This document shows positions 49,119 to 59,014 of a DNA stretch of 64,000 bases, piece after piece. The DNA comes from Paramecium sonneborni. Taxonomy: Eukaryota > Ciliophora > Oligohymenophorea > Peniculida > Parameciidae. The position numbers were made by a program, and so were the translations under genes. Under the pieces are notes generated by a model. That model saw nothing but the letters and a program-made list of their open reading frames with translations. It was not told where the DNA came from and ran no database searches. Within the stretch, counting starts at the first letter, position 1. Every line of letters begins with the position of its first letter. The stretch is from contig CAJJDN010000120.1 in assembly GCA_905182985.1 (NCBI GenBank), forward strand, positions 248,001 through 312,000. Reading direction: 5' to 3'.

Positions 49119-50154
49119 ATGACATTTACAATTGGTATAGACTCTCTTAATATTGAAATTAGGATTCTTTAACATCCATAAAACTATCCTGGGAAACAAT
49201 AGGAATCATAACCCAGAACTGTGTAATCTTACAAGCCTCTTGAACCTAAAGCTTAATTCCACATAATTATTAAGGCTACTGCTGAATACATCAAAGAAAA
49301 AATGCTTAATGGAAATGTAATATTAAATATTATGTAAAAGGGAGTAAATATGAAAGAGTTGGGAGCATTTACAATGGAAGTCATTTCTGATTATGTGAAA
49401 CCTCTCCAACATTCAGGATTCAATATGACACAAGACTTAGCCATCCAAAGAGCTGATAGAAAACATATTCATTAAATTAGGTACTTTTATTTTTTTTAAT
49501 TATTATAGGCCTTGTTTTGTTCCTGACAATGCATTCAAATATTTTTTAGCTCGTTATCCAGGCAAAGAAGAAATTACAAAACCATTGAGTCAACATTCTA
49601 TTTATTAAAAGGGATTTGGAATGAACTTCTGTAATGCTGGTCCAATAGCAGCATCAAGGTTAGTAATTATTAATATTGATTTAGTTATCTTGGTAAAGAT
49701 GTTGTACAATCTGTTCATTCATCTTTGATTAAAGCTATACATGATCTTACTAGATTAGGACATGATCTAAATATTGATTTCGGATTTATTAAGATATCTG
49801 TTTAAAATAGAGATTTAAAATATAAATATGATTAATCTTTTATTTAGAGACTTAACTAAACAGATTATGAATTAAAAGTATCTAAATAATATATTGAAGA
49901 TGCGTAAATCAGATTTGGGAACATCATAACATTGGACTACTACCTATTAAGAGAAATGGTCAAAGAGCACGTATAAATTATGATAGATCATATATAGATT
50001 AAATAATTTATTGACTAGACCAAACCCAAATTAGGTATAAGACAATTATGAGAAATCTATGGCATTGAAGATAATGTCATTAGATTTAAATACAGCTGAA
50101 CATACCAATTATAGTAAAAAGCAAAAAGTTTAATTACCAACACTTAATAAATGA
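49119..50154 (+). CDS. CCDC81-like protein with HU-type domains
   Basis: 317 residues; introns of 28, 26 and 28 nt. The segment LTRLGHDLNIDFGFIKISVQNRDLKYKY (read in two parts around residues 190-217) fits the small beta fold of CCDC81-type HU domains (hydrophobic-D-F-G-x-hydrophobic ... R-x-hydrophobic). The upstream helical half (MKELGAFTMEVISDYVKPLQ) has a helix like the first HU unit. CCDC81 proteins are found at centrosomes and cilia in other eukaryotes. An earlier ATG at 49109 is out of frame. C terminus basic and polar. Confidence 0.5.
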
Positions 50155-50214
50155 TAAATTTATTTTATTTTATTAGAAAATTGATAAATTTGTATTAATA
50201 TTAAATTATATCTT

Positions 50215-53198
50215 TCAGAATAATGCAAATTGTTAATCTTTAAGATAGTTCAATGCTTTATTCTTATTAAATTTTCCAAAGACAGAAAATGTTAACACAT
50301 CATTAATTTAAATGGTTTTCTAAATAGAAATAAAATAATATACTTTTCCATCTTTGACACTAATTTTATTTAATTTGTTAATATTCATTTATGTTTTTTC
50401 TTCCTGTATTTGTTTACATAGTTCTTCAAGATTAAAAGTTGGATCACCAAAAGCTCCATAAAGAAAAGTATCAGCAACAAAAACAACTCCTTTTTTGAAA
50501 TCCTTTAATAATTGAATATATTTTCCAATTTCACTGAAATAAGCAGTCGGATTAGACTCATTAGATTAGATAACGGTTTTTAGATTTGGTCCATCAATGA
50601 TATATTTCATTTGAGATTTAATAAGTTCAGCTTTGATATTCTAAAATAAGGGTTATAAATTACGTTATAAGCAGCTTCATAATGTTTTTTTTCTTAAAAG
50701 ATTTTGGTACCTTCTTCCACTAATTAATTTTTTGAGATAGACCATAATTTAACTAATTAATTAATCATTTCTCCTTCTGAATTGAGAACTTATATAGTTT
50801 TTACTCCTGCAACATAGTATAATCTAACAACTCCATCTTAAAGTTTTTGTGTTTTAAGAATCCTAACCCATCCTACTTCTGAAGTACTATCACAATGAGT
50901 ACCACAACAAGCTTCAACATCAATACCTTCAATATTAACAACTCTTAATTAATTTCCAGGTACAATACCACCTTAATATAATCTAAATCCATATTCTTTT
51001 TCAGCATCTGCTTTATTCATAAATCCTTTATTAATTTATCTAGCTGATAAAATAATCTTATTAACTTCATTTTCGATTTTCTACTCCTATTCTTTACTTA
51101 ATGGAGCAAAATGAGTAATATCTAAATGAGCATTATTCACACTCTTATGAGCACCATTCTACCAAACATGAGGTCCAAGAATTGTTCTACAAGCAGCAAA
51201 TACAATATGTGTAGCTGTATGATGATTACGTAATATTGATCTTCTATCTAAATCTATTTCAGCCAACACTTCTTTATCAACATAAGAATCCACTGTGTTT
51301 AGTAATGCTTTATCCAATATGTGTAATACTACCTTCCCTACCTTTTATACACTATTTACAAAATATCGTTATCCTTCTATTGTTAACCAACCTTAATCAT
51401 AATCTTAACCACCTCCAAATGGATAAAATGCAGACTAATTTAATATTACAATGTTATAAGCATTTTATTATTAAACATTCTAAAATATAGTAACAATCTT
51501 TGCATTAAATTTGCCATCCTTTGGTGTTTAATAATACATATTCACTGTCTCTGGTAAGTGAACCGTATTATATAAAATAGCCTCTGGTGCTTTGGTTATT
51601 CTAGCAGCTCTATCAGCTAATTCTGCATACAGATTACCAGGTATCGGTAATTTACTAATTTAGCTTATTGTATCTGCTGGTATACCATGTGTACTCATTG
51701 CAAATATCCAATCATCTATACTTAATTAATTATTCTTTTATTTTAATAGTTTCTCTAATTTTATCTTTTTATCATCATCAGTTTTAGCCCAACGTTCATA
51801 TTCCTGTTTAATTATCATATTAAAACTTTTATATTCACCAAATTGACCATAAAGCTTTGCTAAATCATTCTTATGTTCCTAAAATAATTACAATAATCCA
51901 TCCATTCCTAATTTATCCCACCAATTATTCTTCTTTAATACAGCGAATACTCTTCTTATAATATTTCTAATATTAGAACCACCACCTACATTTGATGGCA
52001 ATGATCCATCTGTTACAACCATCATTACTGTACGAGTATGATCCAATATTATATACATATCTTTCAATTATTCTATTTCCTTTTTTATGGTTTAAACATC
52101 ATATCCAATCTATGATGAAATATATTCCCATGTTTTATCTACATTTTCAATCTCATCCACATTCAGTAAGCAACTATAAGGTCCAAATGCTTTCCAAACT
52201 TCATTTGAATATTAAACTTCTAACTTCTAAGACAAAAAAGCAAATGCTCCAGCAAATACATCATGATAGCTTGTTGGAGATCCATTAATTAACCATGGTA
52301 TGCGTTCTAATCCTATTCCTGTATCTATAATTTTAATTGGTAATTCTTCATAAGAACCATCATGAAAATATTTATATTACATGAACACCATATTTCCAAC
52401 TTCTAAACCATTTACAAAATATTCTACTGATGGACCTAAATTTCCTCCTCCTGCCCAGACATCCTCAATAAACGTTATATCATCTGGATTAATTTCTAGT
52501 TCTTCTGTCAACCATCTATAATTGAATTCCACACATTCTTCTTTAAAGAATACGTATTTATCAGGATAATTGAATGTCTAAATTCCAAGCATTATAAATC
52601 CTGAATAATGTCTTCCTGTTAAACCAATATTATCTAAATCATTAAATCTTACACAAAATTAAGGACATATTAAGGGGTTAGCTGGTGGATCCATCTCACC
52701 TGTAACACAAAATGGTTGGAAACAATAAATACCGGCAGCAACATAATCAACATCATTTCTCCATCTTGCTACTACAGGATATCTGTCTATTGCTGTGCAT
52801 GGTACTCTAGAACTCGTTAACGATTTCTTAAATCCATTCCAAGCATCAGCATATGAGATTTTATGACCTTTAGCCCCTTTTCCTGTCCCTACTCCTATAA
52901 AAGAATATTTTCCTTCACAGCTATATAATTTTTAAACATGAACTACTTAGAATCTCCACAAGTAACCTTTTTATCTGTATGTCTCCAAAAATATGCCCCA
53001 CATTTAGGACATTTGCATCTAGTAAAACCAAATTTATCGAACACTTTTGTTGGATAAAACAATTCTGGATTAGCTTCAAATTGAGGTTTCACTATCTTTT
53101 TTATTTCCTTGTAATTAATAAAAAATTCCTACTTTTGGAGTTATAGCTTTAATGGTTTTTACTTCCTCTTAGGTCTCTTCTATTTCTTTCTATTACAT
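50215..53198 (-). CDS. alaS: Alanyl-tRNA synthetase, archaeal type
   Basis: 969 residues, three introns (25, 26, 23 nt). Joins alanine to tRNA-Ala. An N-terminal zinc-type cluster (C53, C55, C58, C72, C77: [17 protein letters not shown], then YSFIG) is the signature of archaeal AlaRS. The catalytic core has [40 protein letters not shown] and WAGGGNLGP, followed by the helical [20 protein letters not shown]. The editing domain has HTATH and ACCGTHC (zinc ligands), and a C-terminal DGPNLKTVI region follows. Typical eukaryotic AlaRS is bacterial-like and lacks this N terminus. It is on the strand opposite PP2A and CCDC81-like genes, 60 bp from the latter's stop. No targeting peptide is evident, so it is probably cytosolic. 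Confidence 0.93.
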
Positions 53199-53261
53199 TT
53201 TCTTGATTTATATATATATATGAATTTTCTATAACAATTATGTATTAAATAGATTATAATT

Positions 53262-53844
53262 TCACTTATTCTCCATATTTTAAATCAACCTCGCAATCTA
53301 ACTCAATTTCTCTATGTTTAGTGGTGTATTCGCTTATTACTTCTCTTCAACTTTCACATATGCTTTTCCTTAAGGATTTATCCTTTTAATATTCTATAAT
53401 CCTACCCAAATGAACTTAAACGAACTGCACTAATAGATTAGAAATTTTTTTCAATTAAATCTTTCAAATGTTCCTATACTCTATTTTTTAATTCCTCTAT
53501 CCATTTCTTATACACTTATTAGGTATTCAAAATTTCACATAATTTATCACATCCTTTTATTAATTCTGAATGCTTATTTTCGAAAACTAGTTTCAAAAAT
53601 TTTGTCATCTCTATTCCTAATTGGTCTGACTCTAAAAGCCTTTAATATTTGTAAAAGAAAAATCTCGCATTCACAATATCCCATGTTAGAATATATGAAA
53701 AATATTGTATACAAGCCATTTTACTATCAAAACTCTTTAATATTGAAACTCATTTACCTCTGAAGTAATTTCGAGTTTTTCTAACTTTTCAACCATATCT
53801 TTTGAATCCAAAAAGGCTGCCTAATTCTAATTTTCAAGGTCCAT
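53262..53844 (-). CDS. PCI/CSN8-like protein candidate
   Basis: 178 residues, two 23-nt introns. It starts MDLENQNQAAFLDSKDM. The helical segment YFSYILTWDIVNARFFFYKY, followed by LGIEMTKFLKLVFENKHSEL and a final beta-like SSFGINPQGKAYVKVE, matches the size and general layout of COP9 signalosome subunit 8 and related small PCI proteins (a helix with NARF, helical repeats, a short winged-helix end). The match is by eye and weak; an unrelated helical protein is possible. Lies 63 bp upstream of the AlaRS start on the same strand. Confidence 0.4.
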
Positions 53845-54336
53845 GTTAATATTGTAAATATAAATTATGTTAATAATAGGAATAATAGTGAATTCGCAAT
53901 TTTAAATTAATTTCTATTAATACTACCAATTCAATTAACTTAATCATAAAAAATTAAGAATAAACATTCTTTAAATTACTTATCTCTTATTTTTCATCGA
54001 ATATCTTCAACTCAATTTATGATAGATAAAAAATATTGAGTTATATAAGATTTATTTTTATATAAATAATGATCAAATTTTTTCTAATTTAAATGATATG
54101 AATTTGAATGACTTATAGACTCTTATTAGAGTTGATTTGATTAAAAATTTTTGATAATTAATTTTGAGTTATTATTCAATGTGATTTAATGGTAATTTTA
54201 GTGACACCTAAAAACAAAATATTTTCGAAAAAGGGGAAAGAAAATATAAAAAAATAAGACTTAAGATAGTGATATGTATCTGAGTTGTTTAGTTATTAAA
54301 TAATAATATTGTTTATTAGATTTATAATGGTGTAAA
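53845..54336. other. AT-rich spacer
   Basis: 492 bp between two minus-strand genes; no feature recognised. Confidence 0.5.
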
Positions 54337-54986
54337 TCAATGCCATTTATTGATAAACACATCTCTTCTTGGTGCTCTTAATTCTTCTGGATATTAGGTA
54401 CCAGCTGGATCGGATAAATCTTTCTTATTTAATCTATTGATCTAAATTTTAAGGAATACCTATTTGCATGCACTTACCATAATTATTCAATGTGATCATG
54501 ATAATGAATAAATGTATACTCATTTGCAATTGCGAAAGGAAGGACTAGAGTATATAGATATTATCTTAATAATCTATGAGTCTTAAAAACTGATCCGTAT
54601 TCTCTCAAAATACTCAAAACTTATCCTCTTTTAGCATATTAATAAAGGAAAGTCCATGAAGCTCCTGTAACAATCGCTGCAAGTTCTAAAAAGATATTTA
54701 ATTCGATATTACTAATATTTGAAGTCCAATCTTCACATAATTCTTCCTCTGTTTCTTTGACTATCTTCTAATAAGGATAGAACTTGTATAGGGAGTTTAA
54801 TTTTCCATACTATGTGAATCTATTAAGTGCATAAGAAGCAAATAATCCCTTTACAGCTCTATATTGAACACCATCAAAGAATTGTCTGCTGATATCACCA
54901 GAAGGAAGTGTATTGAAATACTCTTCTGCTAGTCTTAGGTTGATAGGAGTGTAAGTGGGATGCACTGTATAGAGACTGTGATTCAT
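54337..54986 (-). CDS. Unrecognised protein, possible organellar subunit
   Basis: About 200 residues. The first 170 are unambiguous: MNHSLYTVHPTYTPINLRL, FFDGVQYRAVKGLFASYALN, a hydrophobic helix FLELAAIVTGASWTFLYQYA and YLYTLVLPFAIANEY. The clear C terminus SDPAGTQYPEELRAPRRDV...NKWH is in another frame; a 47-nt GT-AG intron joins them in frame. Composition (amphipathic helices, basic end, hydrophobic helix) would suit a small mitochondrial complex subunit, but this is a guess. The start is only 15 bp after the stop of the preceding gene. Confidence 0.55.
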
Positions 54987-55001
54987 TTAATTAAATAATG
55001 A

Positions 55002-56051
55002 TCATATCCAAATTATCATTAAAGCAAATGATAAAATTAAACCATTTCCTTTATTCTTTAACTCTAACGATTTTTCATTTTCAGCTTCTTAGATTTTATG
55101 TCTTATATCCTCTTCAATAGATTTTTCAATCCTTATATTATTCAAACTAATATCTAGAATCAATATTTTAAATAAATTACTTTCTGAATTATCATCAAGC
55201 TCATTCTATATGATTTAAGTTTCTTAATTAATACATTATAAATTTACCTTAAGTCGAATCGTTATCATCTTATTGAGAATTGTTTGAGTTTTATCCATTA
55301 CCCTCTTAATTGATATTTTAACTTATTATAAAATTATAAATTTACTTTCCATTAATATTAGGATCAGAATTTTAAGGTTATTATGTTGATTAGGTTTATT
55401 ATTATTATTCTTGTGATTATTCAGGTTATTATGGGTTCTATGGTTATTATGGGTTCTATGGTTATTATGGTTATTATGGTTATTATGGTTATTAAGGTTA
55501 TTACGGTTACTATGGTTACTAAGGCGATGATGGCGATGATGGCTATTATGGATTTTAAGGTTATTATTATGTCTATTAATTTTATTATTATTGATGGGAA
55601 TTTTCATCATTATATTTTTAATTTTTATCTTCTTCTTCATCATCATCATCATGATCTGATTCATGATCATCTTCAGAACCATATTTTTCATCATTATTGC
55701 CTTCTCTATCATTATCTCTTGTTCTACTTCCAATATTACCTCCACCTTCCCCATTTCCACCTCCTCTTTGTCCGATTTCTTCTAGAATTCGAGATTATTG
55801 AACATCCTACTATCATGATTGAAAATTACCATGCATATATTTAAAAATTTGTCATAGTAACATTAGGATGTTTTACAATTTAAAGGATACGAAGCATCTA
55901 TTTCAAAACATATTTTTGATCTCGGTGAACATTAACCAGAAGAAATCTGACATTACTCTTTGTCAGTAAAATTTAAAATTAGACATTGTTCTAATGTCCT
56001 ATCTATGCATGAAGCATTAATCATCCTAATTATAAAAATTACAAATAGCAT
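55002..56051 (-). CDS. Cysteine-rich secreted protein with Pro-Gln-Gln repeats
   Basis: 326 residues; introns of 20, 24 and 25 nt. Signal peptide MLFVIFIIRMINASC, then a cysteine module ending CFEIDASYPLNCKTSQCYYD, a Gly/Asp/Glu-rich acidic stretch, an array of Pro-Gln-Gln tripeptides (see 55423-55570), a polar Asn/Gln region and a hydrophobic C terminus (NGLILSFALMIIWI) suited to a GPI or membrane anchor. The cysteine module is shared with the next gene (C-x-E-I-D-A-x(6-7)-C-x(3-4)-QCYYD), so they are tandem paralogues. Probable surface or cell-wall-like role. Confidence 0.7.
55423..55570 (-). repeat. 9-bp tandem repeat coding Pro-Gln-Gln
   Basis: On the minus strand CCN-TAA-TAA units (with a few TAG and AAC variants) recur about fourteen times and encode PQQ/PQN. 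The plus strand reads GGTTATTAT and is also open, which makes a spurious plus-strand ORF. Confidence 0.85.
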
Positions 56052-56072
56052 GTATTATTTTAATTTATATAA

Positions 56073-56750
56073 TCAAATTAACAAATAAGCTACAATAAAA
56101 CATGTCAACAATCTGTAAGAGAAACTTGTACTGATAACTAAATCTTTTTCTTCCAAATTACTATTGAGAATTTTCTCTTTATTGAAATTAAATGGAATCG
56201 CTTCAAAAACTGTTGTGTTTGAATTAGTTATATTTTAGGAAGTAGAATTTGTTGAATGATCATTTTAATTTGATTCTGTTTCTGGAGGATAAATTTAAGT
56301 ACTATTTGTTAATATAGTTGAATTCTATTGTGGTTTAGTAGGAAATTATTAAGTGTTGTTTTATGGCTAATTCTGGAATCCTCCATTTTAACTGGGGATA
56401 TCATTATGTTAATTCTAATCTTAATGTTAACTTTCTGATATTTCATTGTCCCGATTGTCTTTATGGTCTAAAATTCTTCTTGATCTAATTTCAAATTCAT
56501 CTTCATAAGGCTTAACATTTATAATGAGTTTTACCTAACAAGATTTTAAATTAAAATCATAATAACATTAGATTCCACTGCAATTATTAGGATTTGTGGC
56601 ATCAATTTCTTAACATTTGTTTGGGCGATCTTGGCATGATTCTTTAACTAATTAGCATTTTTCATCTAAAAGGCAAGTTTGGATAGTTCTTAAATAGCAT
56701 TATGAGTGAACTAAGGTGAAAAGTAAGATAGTATAAAGGATAGTTTTCAT
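56073..56750 (-). CDS. Cysteine-rich secreted protein, tandem paralogue
   Basis: 225 residues, no intron. Signal peptide MKTILYTILLFTLVHSQC; cysteine module with QTCLLDEKCQLVKESC and CQEIDATNPNNCSGIQCYYD; a Gln/Asn/Ser/Thr-rich middle with several N-x-S/T sites; and a hydrophobic end (RLLTCFIVAYLLI). It shares the cysteine module with the following gene, whose ATG lies 21 bp beyond this stop. Likely exported and membrane- or GPI-anchored. Confidence 0.72.
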
Positions 56751-57291
56751 TTAATTTAATATTAATATGTTGTTGCTAAAATATTCTATAAATTAGTATT
56801 ATTGTATAGAACAGTATGCATTTTTTTTATAAAATAATTAAGAATCAAAATTGATTACCCTTTATTTCAAAATTAAGTTTATTGATTAGCATAAATGAAA
56901 TTTAATAAAATTTTTTTGATTTTAAGTATCATTAATTAAATTAGAGATTAATGATCAAATTTTAAAGTATTTATTAAATTTAATTTTAACAATCATATTA
57001 TTTTAAAAGAACAAAATTAAGTACAATAGATTTTATATTATTTGATCAATTAATTATGAATTTGAATCTCTATTAAAAAGTAGGGACACAATCATTAATG
57101 TTTTTACATTTATTTTATATGCAAATATATAAACTGATTGTTATAAGATATGAAAACGTAATATATAAATTATGAATAATTAATTACAAATTTCTGTTAT
57201 AGAGAAAAAGTAAATTGTATAATATTGATATATAAAATAAATAAATTCACATGCAATAATTGTAAAGCTATTGAATTAATTTAGTGTTGAG
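56751..57291. other. Divergent intergenic region
   Basis: 541 bp between divergently transcribed genes, expected to carry both promoters; only AT-rich sequence is visible. Confidence 0.5.
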
Positions 57292-58471
57292 ATGAAGGCT
57301 GCGACTTGGCAAAAAGATTCTCATGGGCTTTTTGATTATGAAACTTAACTTCTCACGGTTGAAAAGTATGTTATAATGTAAGAGCGGAAGATTTATCGAT
57401 TAGGTATATTATATGATTATAATAAATAGGTTAAGAAGTCACTACTCATTGTCCAGAAAATGAATAATCAGAGTCTCAATAATATTTAACAACAGTTAAA
57501 GAATAGGATAATAAGTTTTTCATAAATCCGAGTGGATATGATGAAAATGAAAATTTTTTAATAGTTAGAAGTTTAAAAAATAATTAAGGAGGATAGAAAG
57601 TATGAATAGTTTATAATATGAATATAGGGATATAAAATGGAGCCTGGAGACATAATAAAATTGGGAAGAATGGAATATGTGATATTAGAAACAAAGGATA
57701 AAGACAACTTAGTAAATTAAGCCACAAATGAAATGCTAAAAGTAAATCTCGAATAAAAAGTCAGGATTGGTTCGAAATAACTGCTTCGTATGTCTCCAAT
57801 AATTAAGCAATCTGTCGATTTTGTCTAATGGACACTTAAACAATAGAAGATCCTTTTATTTCTCCATGTAACTGTAAAGGAAGCTGTGAATTCGTTCATT
57901 TTAGTTGTATGAGATAATGGATTGAAAGCAGATGTTAAATAAAACAGTTAAATAGTGCATAATCATATAGATGGAAATAGTATTTAATAAATGCATATAG
58001 GTAACAATGTGAGCTTTGTGAATCATTATTGCCTTTGAAAATAAAGATGGATGATCGAGAACTTTCTTTGGATGTAATATAACGTCCATCAACACCATAT
58101 TTAATAATGCAATCAAGACATAAGAAGGAAAAGAAGTATGGAAAAGCTGTGTATGTGATACAATTTTAGAATAGTGAGCCTATTAAAATAGTATAGTTGG
58201 GATTTATTATATAGGGAAGAGGACATCAATGTGATATATAGATCTCAGATATCTCAGTATCTAGATTGCATGCTTATATTAAATTTTAGGATGGTAATTT
58301 CATCATTTTTGACAATAACAGTAAATTTGGAACTCTAGTAAAATTAATATAACCATATCAAATTGAACAAGAGAAGGTAGCTGTATAAGTAATACTCTTA
58401 ATTATAAAAAGGTTGGACGAACTGTCTTGACTTTTGTAGTAAAATAACAATGTATAGGAGAGAATGATTGA
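57292..58471 (+). CDS. RING-CH and FHA domain protein, probable E3 ubiquitin ligase
   Basis: 359 residues; introns of 26, 28, 23 and 23 nt. A zinc-finger set C149-x2-C152, C167-x-C169, H177-x2-C180, C214-x2-C217 forms a C4HC3 RING-CH (MARCH-type) domain with W184 before the last pair. Near the C terminus an FHA domain (about 262-345) shows GRGHQCDIQISDISVSRLH and DNNSKFGT, with the phosphothreonine-binding Arg, Ser and Asn. The N terminus (EPGDIIKLGR) looks like part of another FHA-type unit. There is no membrane segment, unlike classical MARCH ligases. It probably ubiquitinates targets recognised when phosphorylated (inference). Confidence 0.82.
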
Positions 58472-58668
58472 ATTACCTTATTATTTTTATTGATATTAAT
58501 ATTTAATAAAATTAGCTTTGTCTGGAAAGGACTGTTATTTTGGTTCTTTGAAGAAAAAGAGGAATTAAATATAAAGTGGATATATAAGCTTTGCTTTGAG
58601 TAGTGTTTAGATGAAGACATTGCGAATTAATTAAATATATAAAAAAATTTAAATCTTTTTTTAATATT

Positions 58669-58972
58669 ATGGCTCACAGAATTCAAGAAAATGCAGGAAT
58701 GATCAATGATGAGAAATAAGTTGTCGACATTTATGTACCAAGAAAATGCCAATATACTAATATGATCCTGAATAGCAGCGATTATTCCAGTGTATAAATC
58801 AATGTCGGATAAGTATAGTTTGAATCAATAATTAAAGGTAGATGAGAATGGTGTTTATAACAAAAAGAATAGTACAGTCATCCTAGCAGGATATTTGAGA
58901 TAAAAGGGATAAAGTGCTTCAGCTTTGGAGGCTATTCTTAGACAAAGAGGTGTTTTCCCATTTGCATAATGA
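58669..58972 (+). CDS. RPS21: Ribosomal protein eS21 (RPS21)
   Basis: 92 residues with one 25-nt intron. KQVVDIYVPRKCQYTNMIL, SSVQINVGQVDENGVYNKKN and LAGYLRQKGQSASALEAILR follow eS21 closely (usual length 83-87). Component of the small cytosolic ribosomal subunit, near the exit side of the mRNA path. The N terminus is slightly extended (MAHRIQENAGMINDE). Confidence 0.93.
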
Positions 58973-59014
58973 GACATATATAATATATACATATTAGTAC
59001 ATTAATAGATAAAA

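Noticed and set aside
51992..52288. Plus-strand ORFs at 51236-51490 and 51992-52288
   Set aside because: Both are shadows of the alanyl-tRNA synthetase on the minus strand, whose motifs are unmistakable.
55383..55844. Long plus-strand ORF rich in Ile, Val and Met
   Set aside because: It is the antisense of the PQQ-repeat gene; the minus-strand frame has a signal peptide, cysteine module and introns that fit.
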